Origin: Microvirga thermotolerans
GTDB lineage: Bacteria > Pseudomonadota > Alphaproteobacteria > Rhizobiales > Beijerinckiaceae
Assembly: GCF_009363855.1 (NCBI RefSeq)
Contig: NZ_CP045423.1
Coordinates: 434,001-498,000, forward strand
Reading direction: 5' to 3'
DNA: 64,000 nucleotides
Positions 30,601 through 38,477 of the stretch are shown piece by piece; position 1 is the first letter of the stretch, and every line of letters starts with the position of its first letter. The notes below the pieces were generated by a model. The model did not search any database. It was not told where the DNA came from and worked only from the letters and a program-made list of their open reading frames with translations. Made by a program: the position numbers and the translations under genes.

Positions 30601-31278
30601 CAGCGCGGGTCCGGTCAGGTTCGACGTGGTCTGCGCGGAGAACGCATCGCGCAGCGTCATGTAGAACAGCATCTGCTCGCGGTCGTTGGAATTGACGAGG
30701 ACGTACTTCGTCGGCGCCTGTCCGATGGCGGCGACGGCCCCCTCGCCCTGCCGCACGGTGACGGACCCCTGCGCATTGCGCAGCTCCACCACGCCCTCCA
30801 GCACCACGAGGGCGGTCTTGCCGGCGCCGTCCACGGACAGCGACCAGTCCGTGCCGCGGATCGCCGCCACCGCCGCCGGCGTCTTCACGTCCACGCCGGA
30901 GCCGCCGCGCGCGGCCCGGGCCCAGATGGCGCCCGACTGGAGGCCGAGCTCGGTCGTGCCGTCGGCGCCGTTCGCCACCGCATTGACGGTCAGGATGGAG
31001 TTGCGGCCGACGCGGATCTGGGTCCGGTCGGCGAACAGGATCGCCAGGTTGCCGATGGCGTTGGTGCGCAGCACGTCGCCGGCGATCACGTCCTGCCGGA
31101 TCTCGGCGTTGCGCCAGCCGTCCTCGCGCACGAAGCGCAGCTCCTCGCCGCCCTTCGCCGCGACGATGGAGCCCGCGATGGGCGTGGGCCGCGGCACCGG
31201 CGACTGGGCGTGAGCGCCGGTCAGACCGAGCGCAAGGGTGCTCGTCGCCGTCAGGAGGCGCAGGAGGCGGGATCGCAT
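27640..31278 (-). CDS. FecR-TPR-outer-membrane beta-barrel fusion protein
   Basis: A 1212-residue exported protein. The ATG at 31278 gives a classic signal peptide (MRSRLLRLLTATSTLALGLT, cleavage near AHA-QS, residue 24); a 38-residue upstream extension lacks one. Residues ~35-190 form a FecR-like domain (GDVLRTNAIGNLAILFADRTQIRV and TPAAVAAIRGTDW at 133-145). Residues ~240-640 are TPR-like helices (ALRRAVAADPDNPVPYANLA). From ~690 onward there is an aromatic-rich beta-strand pattern ending in NLFDRDFETAPGIPGLGRTF...MKARF, the usual closing strand of TonB-type barrels. No TonB box or plug domain is visible. Function unknown; the partner cyclase follows after 12 bases. Confidence 0.85.
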   Translation of the reverse strand: MRSRLLRLLTATSTLALGLTGAHAQSPVPRPTPIAGSIVAAKGGEELRFVREDGWRNAEIRQDVIAGDVLRTNAIGNLAILFADRTQIRVGRNSILTVNAVANGADGTTELGLQSGAIWARAARGGSGVDVKTPAAVAAIRGTDWSLSVDGAGKTALVVLEGVVELRNAQGSVTVRQGEGAVAAIGQAPTKYVLVNSNDREQMLFYMTLRDAFSAQTTSNLTGPALRAERARIAAVPPQARRAEDWLSLAEIALSLDGRAVAEQALAEARSRGLTGAQRARAELVEGMLAGLQRRWQDAAGHFARAERGLDAKRRTLAAYGRYIALSLANPKTAYAEPRAAGNDPVAALAHAYVVAFKQDLTAAAEVVRAAEKRFPNDTRIAVTAARIAFALNRREEMRASIARAKAIDPDDPDVILADSGIRGEIDGEYAAAVGALRKAAAAAPGHSDLWNTIGLFESTRDAPLAAEEALRRAVAADPDNPVPYANLAILLLDQSRVEEAKALIDKALSLDPAFSTGYIALGRYLLQTGQTARGIEAILAGSTANPAYSQGLLATAIAYYQNGDDELALQALDNADRLDPNDPIVSIARTAIALDRYRADEAILSAREAVRRFRQRGGDFAGLAVNRQAGSYPAQAYRFIDLNEWARFYGDRVFDPFTASSYFDQAVARRPRLLTTRPNVSSILGEDVDLTAFNLSVQGLFFDPLAVSGRVGRQDLLRRPFLDTEVGGSLFVHDGRVGWGADATVQGFSNEPAPTSFSLSAGRTRIDARETPDKEAADTASFFVGMAPSAADRFLVFGSAAKAEPPLLSVNRPTRFYAADQDLTSMQAGAGWSHSFADRNVLTAAVYANRGLDRRFFESVNTELFPLVIGQRQWTSGRTEGMVAAVNHAVGFGDLTLRYGYEGQFGRSFASAFGRGVAANALSMESASADTGDRTEADFRADRLYADLFWRPSDRFEAQAGVQRSFLDLEGRPSDTLVSPRLGVAVSPLEGHWLRAAYRQDGNLPLAFTLSPITTVGLVPNALPLALGGRTDTLALRWDAEWTPHVFTAVEYQRQDMRNLDLPLSNTFDSLAIGKARVERLAATANLWLGYGIGVFGTVGMTSTEVRSDEAPGIDVPFVAGRFARAGIAFVHPSRLKLTLAETFVGDRTGNLSGVKLDDYWTTDASVSWETPDRRLLLGLTVANLFDRDFETAPGIPGLGRTFAATMKARF

Positions 31279-31432
31279 CGGGAATTCGCCAAAAATGTTA
31301 CTGTATGCCCAGGAATTTAAGGCAAAGCTTACCCTGGGATAACGTAACTGGAAAGCGCAGCAGGCAAATCTTGGCCGTGTTTTCCCGCACATCCTGAACG
31401 GACGGGCGGCCCGGAATGAATCGATGCAGCCC

Positions 31433-31822
31433 TCAGGCCACGGCGCTCCGGGCGAGCAGCAGCTTCTGCTTGAGGTCGTTCTGCGCGAAGGGCTTCTGCA
31501 GCACGGGACGGTTGCGGAAGGCGTCGCGGATGCCGGCGCTGCCGTAGCCGGTGGAGAACACGAAGGGGATGGAGCGTTGCGCGAGGGCTTCGGCGACGGG
31601 ATAGATCGGCTCCCCCGCCACGTTCACGTCGAGGATGGCGATGTCGACCTGCTCGTTCGCCACCGCGTCGAGAGCCGCCGAAAGGCGCGCCGCCGGGCCG
31701 ATGACTTCGCAGCCGAAGTCGAGCAGCATGTCCTCGAGCAGCAGGGAAATTGCGGCTTCGTCCTCCACGACCAGGACACGCAGGCCGTTCAGATCGCCGC
31801 TGCTCGTCAGGCTTTCGGTCAC
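31433..31822 (-). CDS. Single-domain response regulator (receiver only)
   Basis: A 129-residue receiver protein if started at the GTG at 31822; an ATG at 31879 would add 19 residues and neither has a clear ribosome site. Seen: VLVVEDEAAISLLLEDML, phospho-acceptor Asp in AILDVNVAG, the signal Thr/Ser region PFVFSTGYG and the conserved Lys in VLQKPF. No output domain, so it acts by protein-protein contact, as do many receivers in alphaproteobacterial stress or motility circuits. It is 154 bases upstream of the FecR fusion gene on the same strand; co-regulation is possible but unproven. Confidence 0.88.
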   Translation of the reverse strand: MTESLTSSGDLNGLRVLVVEDEAAISLLLEDMLLDFGCEVIGPAARLSAALDAVANEQVDIAILDVNVAGEPIYPVAEALAQRSIPFVFSTGYGSAGIRDAFRNRPVLQKPFAQNDLKQKLLLARSAVA

Positions 31823-32231
31823 AGCTTTACTTTCTTTTTCTGGCTGGCGCCCCCGGCAGGCAGGGACGCCGGAACACATGCTTCCCGAATGTCACCGACG
31901 CTACAACGTCACCGACATTGCCGAGAATCAGTAGCATGTACCACCATACAGTCCAGCGCCAAAGCATGCTTCGGCGCATGGAAGCCCTCCGAGCGGCGAA
32001 GCTCCCCCTCCGAAAGTCGCATGCCGGGTGCCGAGCTTGGCAATACCAGCCATTTTGATGGGAATAGCTCTGCGATTTCAAGATCTTTCCTTCACGAATC
32101 CCGTTCCGTCGATCTGCCGTTGGGGCATGCTCGGCCGTGGCTGTGACACTTTCGCCGGGCGGCTCGGCCAGGGTAGCCTGACCGTGCCGCGACCGCTTGC
32201 AGAGAAACCGCCCCGCCTCGAATATCCCGCC
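31823..32231. other. Intergenic region between divergent genes
   Basis: About 400 bases between the receiver gene (minus) and the TerB-like gene (plus), visibly less GC-rich than its surroundings. It contains AAGCATGCTT palindromic bases near 31962-31971. It must hold both promoters, but I recognise no sigma consensus, including no clear GGAAC/CGTT stress promoter. No gene is supported in it. Confidence 0.5.
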
Positions 32232-32702
32232 ATGTCCTTCATGTCCCATCTTCGCGCGTTCTTCGGCCCGGCCGCCGTTCCGGAAGGAGCGGTCGAGCAC
32301 GGGGAGCGGTTCACCGTGGCCGCGCTTCTCGCTCTCGTCACCCATGCGGACGGCCGCCGCCTCGCGGTCGAGGAGGCGGAGATGCGCAGCCTCCTGCAGG
32401 CCCGTTTCGGTCTCACGATCGAGGAGGCCGAAAGCCTCGTCGCGCGGGCCCGCGGCGGCGCCGCGATGCTCGATCCCGCCACGTCCCTCATCGACCGGAT
32501 CGTCCGGGACATCCCGCCCGCGGAGCGGCCGGGCCTGCTGGCCCTCGCCTACCGCATCGCGGCCTCCGACGGCGTCGTGCACGCGTTCGAGGACGATCTC
32601 ATCTGGCGCACGGGGCGCCTCCTCGGCCTTACCGAGGCGGAGTTCTCCGCCGTCAGGCGCGAGGCCCTCGCACCGCACGCCTCCGGTGACCGTCATGGCT
32701 GA
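32232..32702 (+). CDS. TerB family tellurite-resistance-like protein
   Basis: A 156-residue helical protein. The start at 32232 (MSFMSHLRAFFG) is chosen because the upstream in-frame stretch is non-conserved. The core has the two TerB half-motifs: ALLALVTHADGRRLAVEEAEM and ALAYRIAASDGVVHAFEDDLIWR, each carrying an acidic D/E cluster that binds metal in TerB. The family is linked to membrane-associated stress and tellurite resistance, but isolated chromosomal members have no defined role. Its stop overlaps the amidotransferase start by 8 bases, so the two are coupled. Confidence 0.87.
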   Translation: MSFMSHLRAFFGPAAVPEGAVEHGERFTVAALLALVTHADGRRLAVEEAEMRSLLQARFGLTIEEAESLVARARGGAAMLDPATSLIDRIVRDIPPAERPGLLALAYRIAASDGVVHAFEDDLIWRTGRLLGLTEAEFSAVRREALAPHASGDRHG

Positions 32703-33447
32703 GCCGTCCCTGCGCGCACCCGTCCTCATCGTCCTTCACCAGGAGCATTCGACGCCCGGCCGGGTCGGGCGGCTGCTCCAGGAGCGGGGGCACGCCCTCG
32801 ACATCCGCCGCCCCCGCTACGGCGACCCTCTGCCCGAGACCCTGGCCGGCCATGCGGGCGCGATCATCTTCGGCGGGCCGATGAGCGCCAACGACGGCGA
32901 CGGCTTCGTCAAGGCGGAGATCGACTGGATCCGCATTCCCCTGCGCGAGAACAAGCCCTTTCTCGGCCTGTGCCTCGGCGCGCAGATGCTGGCCAAGCAT
33001 CTCGGCGCCCGGGTCTGGGAGCATCCCGACGGGCGCGCCGAGATCGGCTATTATCCCCTCGTCCCCACGCCGGCCGGAGCCGCGCTGAGCGAGGCATGGA
33101 AGGTGCCCTGGCCGAGCCACGTCTATCACTGGCACCGGGAGGGGTTCGACTGCCCCTCGGGCGCCGACATGCTCGCCACGGGAGACGACTTTCCCACCCA
33201 GGCCATCCGCGCCGGGGCGGCGGCCTACGGCCTCCAGTTCCATCCGGAGGTCACGCACGCCATGATCTGCCGCTGGACCGTGCGCGCGGCGGAGCGCCTC
33301 GCCATGCCGGGGGCGCAGGACCGCGCCCGGCAGATCGAGGGGCGCTTCCTCTACGATCCGCAGGTGTCGCTGTGGCTCGACCGCTTCCTCGACCATTGGC
33401 TCGGCGTATCGAGGCCCGGAACATCAGTCGCGAAGAGGTCGCTCTGA
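32695..33447 (+). CDS. Class I glutamine amidotransferase family protein
   Basis: A 250-residue stand-alone GATase1 domain. The nucleophile elbow is GLCLGAQM (Cys in GLCLG), and the catalytic His-Glu pair is in LQFHPEV. IIFGGPMSANDGD near the start and YHWHREGF are typical of the group of free GMP-synthase-like amidotransferases (COG0518). Such proteins hydrolyse glutamine or gamma-glutamyl compounds; no acceptor domain is attached, so the target is unknown. It begins inside the TerB-like gene. Confidence 0.9.
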   Translation: MAEPSLRAPVLIVLHQEHSTPGRVGRLLQERGHALDIRRPRYGDPLPETLAGHAGAIIFGGPMSANDGDGFVKAEIDWIRIPLRENKPFLGLCLGAQMLAKHLGARVWEHPDGRAEIGYYPLVPTPAGAALSEAWKVPWPSHVYHWHREGFDCPSGADMLATGDDFPTQAIRAGAAAYGLQFHPEVTHAMICRWTVRAAERLAMPGAQDRARQIEGRFLYDPQVSLWLDRFLDHWLGVSRPGTSVAKRSL

Positions 33448-33462
33448 GCATGGCAGGGCCGG

Positions 33463-34038
33463 TCAGCCGATTTCGGTGTGCGGCCCGACCAATATTCTGT
33501 AGCCGCGAAGCCGTGCGATGGGCGAGAGCGCCGCGAACAGTAGCTTCTGCAACCAAATAGGCGGCCCGGCCACATAGAAGTGGTCTTTGAACGTGTGCAG
33601 GGTGAGCGCCATCAGCAGGAGAGGGGGCTCCCCCTTGGCGCTGAACCATTCAGGGTGCGTCACCGTGGCAGTTGAGAAATTCAGAAAGAAGCGAAGCTGC
33701 TTCTGGGCCGGCGTGAACCGGACGACGATCTCCGTGTCGCCTTCATGAGCGTTGACGAAGAAATGCGGTGCGCCGCGCGGTACGGTGATGCTCTCGCCCG
33801 ACTCGAGCGTATTCATGACACCGTTGATCGAAACGCCCAAGCGGCCCGAACGAACCGTGAAGGTCTCGTCGGTCGCCGGGTGAACATGCGAGATGGCGTT
33901 GCCGCCGCCCGAGCCGCCAGGCTCAAGATGGACCTCGAATTCGGCATATTCCGGCTTTTCGGGCTTCGTGAAGATGAAGGTCTCGCGATTGAACGCGTTT
34001 ACCACGACCATGCCTGGCGTGAAGGAGAAGGTGTTCAT
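33463..34038 (-). CDS. Cupin domain-containing protein
   Basis: A 191-residue protein with a cupin beta-barrel in the first ~130 residues: SHVHPATDETFTVRSGRLGV is cupin motif 1 (two His and a Glu as metal ligands) and PRGAPHFFVNAHEGD is motif 2. The C-terminal ~60 residues contain a hydrophobic stretch (PPIWLQKLLFAALSPIARL) that may touch the membrane. Base composition is visibly lower in GC than the neighbours, which suggests recent acquisition. Substrate unknown. It is convergent with the amidotransferase gene. Confidence 0.82.
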   Translation of the reverse strand: MNTFSFTPGMVVVNAFNRETFIFTKPEKPEYAEFEVHLEPGGSGGGNAISHVHPATDETFTVRSGRLGVSINGVMNTLESGESITVPRGAPHFFVNAHEGDTEIVVRFTPAQKQLRFFLNFSTATVTHPEWFSAKGEPPLLLMALTLHTFKDHFYVAGPPIWLQKLLFAALSPIARLRGYRILVGPHTEIG

Positions 34039-34101
34039 GACCGGTGCCTTGGCTTGGCAGGGAAGGCGGCAGAGCGGCCGCCACGCCGCACAGCGCTCCA
34101 G

Positions 34102-34115
34102 AACGATATGTCGTT
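34102..34115. promoter_or_regulatory. Palindrome upstream of the cupin gene
   Basis: AACGA-TATG-TCGTT is a perfect 5-base inverted repeat about 64 bases before the cupin start. It could be an operator; no regulator gene of a matching type is adjacent. Confidence 0.3.
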
Positions 34116-34190
34116 TCGGTGAATAGTCGAGGATGGGACGCGAGAAAAGCGAAAACTGCGCCTGATCCGGTCGGGTCGCATCTGGGCCGG

Positions 34191-35624
34191 TTACGCCGGA
34201 TCGAACTCGAAGGGCGACACCCCGCGCCGCATCTCGTCCACGATCAGGGCATGCATCAGGGGCGGCGCGGCGCGCTGCGGGCAGGCCACCCGCTCGCACA
34301 GGCGGCAGTTGATGCCGATGGGGGTCGGGTCCGGCGCGGAAAGGTCGAGCCCGCGGGCATAGACGAGGCGGGGGGCGTATTTCAGCTCGCAGCCGAGACC
34401 CACCGCGAACTGCGGGTCGGGCGTCCCCCAGGCGGTCGAGGCGCGCCTGACCGTGCGGGCCACCGAGAACCACCGCGACATGTCGGGCAGTTCGACGATC
34501 TGCGTCACGATCTGTCCCGGCGCCTTGAAGGTCGCATGCACGTTCCAGAGGGGGCAGGTGCCGCCGTACTGGGAGAAGGGGAAGCGCCCGGACGAGAAGC
34601 GCTTCGACACGTTGCCGGCCGAATCCACCCGCACCAGGAAGAACGGGATGCCGCGCGCTCCCGGGCGGGCGAGGGTCGTCAGCCGGTGGGCGACCTGCTC
34701 GAAGCTCGCGCCGAAGCGCGCGCCGAGCACCTCCACGTCGTAGCCGAGGGCCTCGGCGGCGGCGTGGAACTTGCCGTAGGGCATCATCAGGGCGCCGGCG
34801 AAGTAGTTGGCGAGGGAGACCCTCAGCAGCCGCCGGGCGGGGCCCTCGGCGGGCTCCAGCCGCGCCGCAAGGTCGTCGACGGTCTGGCGCATCTCGGCGA
34901 AGGCGAGCTGGTAGGCCGCCTGGAAGGTGCGGCCGGACGGATCGACCATCTCGGAGATGAGCAGCTGGCGGCGGTGATGGTCGTAGCGCCGGAGCGAATC
35001 GGACATCACGTCGACGGGCATGACGCGCACGCGGATCCCGTGCCTGACGCGCAGCCGCTCGGCGATGGCGAAGAAGGGCTCGTGCCCGGTCGCCTGCAGG
35101 TCGGCGGCGAGGGCCTCCGCCGCCTCGTCGAGCTCCGGAAAGTAGTTCCGCGCCTCCTGGATGAGGTGCCGCACCCGGTCGACCGGGTTGTCCTGCGGCG
35201 CGCCCTCCGCCCGGTCCCTGTCGCCGACCTCGGGCGCCTGCGCCTCGCGCGCGCTGCGCAGGGCCACGTAGGCCCGGTAGAGCCGGTTCACCGCGTCGAC
35301 GAGGCCGGGGGCCGCCTCGACGGTCTCGCGCAGCTCCAGGCGGGGCACGGGGGTGCTGCGGAACAGGGGGTCGGCGAAGACCTCCTCCAGCTCGGAGGCG
35401 GTCCGCTCCGCGTCGTCGCTGGCGAATTCGCGCGGGTCGAGGGAATAGGTGTGGGCGAGCCGGATCAGCACCTGGGCCGTGATCGGCCGCTGGTTGCGCT
35501 CCATCAGGTTGAGATAGCTCGGCGAGAGCCCGAGCTCCTCGGCCATGCTGGCCTGGCTGAGGTTCAGCTCGCGGCGCAGGCGCTTCAGGCGGGGGCCGAC
35601 GAAGAGTTTCTTGGAATCGTCCAT
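34191..35624 (-). CDS. ScfR/RamB-type XRE regulator of short-chain fatty acyl metabolism
   Basis: A 477-residue regulator. An XRE helix-turn-helix spans about residues 10-65 (LSQASMAEELGLSPSYLNLMERNQR). The middle is an ImmA/IrrE-like domain whose metalloprotease motif is replaced (AYQLAFAEMR instead of HExxH), so peptidase activity is unlikely. The C-terminal DUF2083-type region has four cysteines: Cys357 (GGTCPLW), Cys440, Cys443 and Cys448 (GINCRLCERVACPQR), a likely metal or cluster site seen in this family. Relatives (ScfR, RamB) control glyoxylate and propionate genes and sense acyl-CoA. It is divergent from isocitrate lyase. Confidence 0.9.
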   Translation of the reverse strand: MDDSKKLFVGPRLKRLRRELNLSQASMAEELGLSPSYLNLMERNQRPITAQVLIRLAHTYSLDPREFASDDAERTASELEEVFADPLFRSTPVPRLELRETVEAAPGLVDAVNRLYRAYVALRSAREAQAPEVGDRDRAEGAPQDNPVDRVRHLIQEARNYFPELDEAAEALAADLQATGHEPFFAIAERLRVRHGIRVRVMPVDVMSDSLRRYDHHRRQLLISEMVDPSGRTFQAAYQLAFAEMRQTVDDLAARLEPAEGPARRLLRVSLANYFAGALMMPYGKFHAAAEALGYDVEVLGARFGASFEQVAHRLTTLARPGARGIPFFLVRVDSAGNVSKRFSSGRFPFSQYGGTCPLWNVHATFKAPGQIVTQIVELPDMSRWFSVARTVRRASTAWGTPDPQFAVGLGCELKYAPRLVYARGLDLSAPDPTPIGINCRLCERVACPQRAAPPLMHALIVDEMRRGVSPFEFDPA

Positions 35625-35626
35625 CT

Positions 35627-35640
35627 GTAAATTTCTTTAC
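35627..35640. promoter_or_regulatory. Predicted ScfR operator 1 (autoregulatory)
   Basis: The perfect inverted repeat GTAAA-TTTC-TTTAC lies 3 bases before the regulator start codon, on top of its ribosome-binding region. A related sequence, TTTTACAAG, occurs near 35668-35677. Confidence 0.5.
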
Positions 35641-35785
35641 CGGTTTACTCCGCCTGCCGTGTCGAGATTTTACAAGTCCACTTTTCTTCCGAAAACAGGC
35701 GTTGAAACGAATTCGTCCTTGGCCGTTACTGATGTGCAGAGCCTGCCGCTCCAGAGGATTGTGGATGGCGGGCAGGAATTGTCAA

Positions 35786-35797
35786 CATTTGTAAATG
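35786..35797. promoter_or_regulatory. Predicted ScfR operator 2 at isocitrate lyase
   Basis: CATTTGTAAATG, a palindrome with a TTTGTAAA core, lies 13 bases before the isocitrate lyase start. It shares the GTAAA/TTTAC core with operator 1. RamB-like proteins are known to bind TTTGCAAA-type sites, so ScfR binding here is a reasonable prediction. Confidence 0.45.
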
Positions 35798-35809
35798 GAA
35801 GGACGCCCG

Positions 35810-37129
35810 ATGACCGCTCCCCAGAACCCGGCCTCGTTCGACGAGCTGTTCGCCTCCGCCCCCGCGGGGCGCTTCGACGGCATCCGCCGTCCCTATTCGC
35901 TCGATGACGTGCTGCGGCTGCGCGGTTCGGTTCCGATCGCCTACACCCTCGCCGAGCGCGGCGCGCAGCGCCTGTGGCGGCTGCTCCAGGAGCGCCCCTA
36001 CGTCCACTCCCTCGGCGCCATGACCGGCAACCAGGCCATGCAGATGGCCCGCGCCGGGCTCGAGGCGATCTACCTGTCGGGCTGGCAGGTCGCGGCGGAC
36101 GCCAACGTGGCCGGCGCCATGTATCCGGACCAGTCGCTCTATCCGGCGAATTCGGGCCCGGAGCTGTGCCGGCGCATCAACCGCACGCTCCAGCGGGCCG
36201 ACCAGATCGAGCACGCGGAGGGCGGGGCGAAGCGGGACTGGTTCCTGCCCATCGTGGCCGACGCGGAGGCGGGCTTCGGCGGGCCGCTCAACACCTTCGA
36301 GATCATGAAGGCCTACATCGAGGCCGGCGCGGCGGGCGTGCACTTCGAGGACCAGCTGGCCTCCGAGAAGAAGTGCGGCCATCTCGGCGGCAAGGTCCTG
36401 ATCCCCACCTCCGCCCACGAGCGCAACCTCGTCGCGGCCCGGCTCGCCGCCGACGTCATGGGCACCTCCACCCTCATCATGGCCCGCACCGACGCGGAGT
36501 CCGCCCGCCTCATCACCTCCGACGTGGACGAGCGCGACCGTCCCTTCATCGAGCCGGACAGCCGCACGCCGGAGGGCTTCTACCGCCTGAAGGAGGGCAC
36601 GGGCCTCGACCACTGCATCGCCCGCGGCCTGGCCTATGCGGAGTTCGCCGACCTGCTGTGGTGGGAGACCTCCCATCCGGATCTCGACGACGCGCGGAAG
36701 TTCGCCGAGGCCATCCACAGGCGCTATCCCGGCAAGCTCCTGGCCTACAACTGCTCGCCGTCCTTCAACTGGAAGAAGAAGCTCGACGACGCCACCATCG
36801 CCAAGTTCCAGCGCGAGCTGGGGGCCATGGGCTACAAGTTCCAGTTCGTGACGCTCGCCGGCTTCCACCAGCTCAACTACGGCATGTTCGATCTGGCGCG
36901 CGGCTACCGGGAGCGCGGCATGGGCGCCTATTCCGAGCTCCAGGCCCGCGAGTTCGCGGCGGAGGCCGACGGCTACACCGCGACCCGCCACCAGCGCGAG
37001 GTGGGCACCGGCTACTTCGACCAGGTCTCCCTCGCCATCACCGGCGGCAAGTCCTCGACGACCGCCATGGGCGATTCCACGGAGACCGCCCAGTTCCAGT
37101 CCGCATCCGCCCTCCAGGCGGCCGAATGA
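35810..37129 (+). CDS. aceA: Isocitrate lyase
   Basis: A 439-residue enzyme that splits isocitrate to succinate and glyoxylate, the entry of the glyoxylate bypass needed for growth on acetate and fatty acids. Catalytic loop KKCGH (187-191, Cys189), the [18 protein letters not shown] and [14 protein letters not shown] segments, and the C-terminal [13 protein letters not shown] region are all present. The ATG at 35810 has GGAAGG at proper distance; an ATG five codons upstream is in frame. Divergent ScfR-type regulator and predicted operators suggest acyl-CoA-responsive control. Confidence 0.96.
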   Translation: MTAPQNPASFDELFASAPAGRFDGIRRPYSLDDVLRLRGSVPIAYTLAERGAQRLWRLLQERPYVHSLGAMTGNQAMQMARAGLEAIYLSGWQVAADANVAGAMYPDQSLYPANSGPELCRRINRTLQRADQIEHAEGGAKRDWFLPIVADAEAGFGGPLNTFEIMKAYIEAGAAGVHFEDQLASEKKCGHLGGKVLIPTSAHERNLVAARLAADVMGTSTLIMARTDAESARLITSDVDERDRPFIEPDSRTPEGFYRLKEGTGLDHCIARGLAYAEFADLLWWETSHPDLDDARKFAEAIHRRYPGKLLAYNCSPSFNWKKKLDDATIAKFQRELGAMGYKFQFVTLAGFHQLNYGMFDLARGYRERGMGAYSELQAREFAAEADGYTATRHQREVGTGYFDQVSLAITGGKSSTTAMGDSTETAQFQSASALQAAE

Positions 37130-37152
37130 CCCCGAACCGACGGAGAACAGCC

Positions 37153-37362
37153 ATGCAGAAGATTCGCTACTGGGTGGTGGGGGGCGAATACACCTCCACC
37201 GACTTCGAGACCCTGATCGAGGGCACCGAGCGGGTGGTCGGCCCGTTCGAGAGCCGCAGCGACGCCGAGCGCACCTGGCGCTACCTTTCCGAGGACCACC
37301 GTCCCCAGGCCCAGGTCCGCTTCACCATCGCCCAGGAGCCGCAGGGCACGATGACCGCCTGA
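37153..37362 (+). CDS. DUF4170 family protein
   Basis: A 69-residue protein with GGAGAACAG upstream of the ATG. RYWVVGGEYTSTDFETL and GPFESRSDAERTWRYLSED are the DUF4170 signature of alphaproteobacteria. Function unknown. It follows isocitrate lyase by 23 bases on the same strand and is often found there in related genomes, so it is likely co-transcribed. Confidence 0.9.
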   Translation: MQKIRYWVVGGEYTSTDFETLIEGTERVVGPFESRSDAERTWRYLSEDHRPQAQVRFTIAQEPQGTMTA

Positions 37363-37390
37363 GGCGGGCACCCCGCCCGAAGGCGCCGCC

Positions 37391-37417
37391 GGTCCCGCAT
37401 CGGGTCGATGCGGGACC
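37391..37417 (+). terminator. Strong hairpin after the aceA-DUF4170 unit
   Basis: GGTCCCGCAT-CGGGTCG-ATGCGGGACC is a 10-base perfect stem 28 bases after the DUF4170 stop, without a clear T-run. A second small inverted repeat, CCGTTA-GCCT-TAACGG (37422-37437), follows directly. Confidence 0.5.
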
Positions 37418-37536
37418 GCGTCCGTTAGCCTTAACGGAAGAGGTCCTCCGGAATCGCGGCGGTCGGGTCTGTCGGCCTCCGGAACGGGCCCTAAATGAGG
37501 AATGCCGGTTTCCGGCGCCTCCGAAGGAACCGTTCC

Positions 37537-38448
37537 ATGAAAGCCGTTCTGAAATCCCTCGCCGCGCTCGTCGCCCTGAGCCTCTCCGCCCTCGCCGCCC
37601 GGGCGGACGTGGTGGTCTCCTCCAAGATCGACACGGAGGGCTCCGTCCTCGGCAACATCATCCTGCAGGTGCTCAGCGCCAACGGCATCAAGACCCAGGA
37701 CCGGATCCAGCTCGGCGCGACCCCCGTGGTGCGCAAGGCCATCGCCGCGGGCGAGATCGACATCTATCCCGAATACACGGGCAATGCGGGCTTCTTCTTC
37801 AACAAGGCCGACGACCCGGTCTGGAAGGACGCCGCCAAGGGTTACGAAGCGGCGAAGAAGCTCGATTACGATGCCAACAGGATCGTCTGGCTCGCGCCTT
37901 CGCCCGCCAACAACACCTGGGCGATCGCCGTCCGCAAGGACGTGGCCGGCCCCAACAAGCTCGCCAGCATGTCCGACTTCGGCCGGTGGGTCTCCGGCGG
38001 CGGCAAGGTGATCCTCGCGGCCTCCGCCGAATTCGTGAACTCCGCCGCCGCCCTGCCGGCCTTCCAGAAGGCCTACGACTTCAAGATGAAGCCCGAGCAG
38101 CTCATCGTCCTGTCCGGCGGCGACACGGCCGCCACCATCAAGGCCGCCGCCGAGCAGACCAACGGAGCCAACGCCGCCATGGTCTACGGCACCGACGGCG
38201 GCATCGCCCCCTCCGGCCTCGTGGTGATGGCGGACGACAAGAACGTGCAGCCGGTCTACGCGCCCGCCCCCATCGTCCGCGAGGCGGTTCTCAAGGAGAA
38301 CCCGAAGATCGCCGATCTCCTCAAGCCGGTGTTCGAATCGCTCGACCTCAACACCCTCCAGACGCTCAACGCCCGCGTCCAGGTGGGCGGCGAGGCGGCG
38401 AAGACGGTTGCGGCCGACTACCTGAAGTCCAAGGGCTTCATCAAATAG
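37537..38448 (+). CDS. Glycine betaine/osmoprotectant ABC transporter substrate-binding protein
   Basis: A 303-residue periplasmic binding protein of the OsmF/OpuCC type. The start at 37537 follows GAAGGAAC and gives a signal peptide (residues 1-23, ending ALAARA). The mature protein begins VVVSSKIDTEGSVLGNIILQVL and contains the conserved IDIYPEYTGNAGFF loop that shapes the quaternary-ammonium pocket. It is the first gene of a four-gene importer. Ligand could be betaine, choline or a related compound; YehZ-like members bind betaine weakly. Confidence 0.9.
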   Translation: MKAVLKSLAALVALSLSALAARADVVVSSKIDTEGSVLGNIILQVLSANGIKTQDRIQLGATPVVRKAIAAGEIDIYPEYTGNAGFFFNKADDPVWKDAAKGYEAAKKLDYDANRIVWLAPSPANNTWAIAVRKDVAGPNKLASMSDFGRWVSGGGKVILAASAEFVNSAAALPAFQKAYDFKMKPEQLIVLSGGDTAATIKAAAEQTNGANAAMVYGTDGGIAPSGLVVMADDKNVQPVYAPAPIVREAVLKENPKIADLLKPVFESLDLNTLQTLNARVQVGGEAAKTVAADYLKSKGFIK

Positions 38449-38477
38449 GCGCCGCGTGGACGTCCGGAGTTGAAAGC

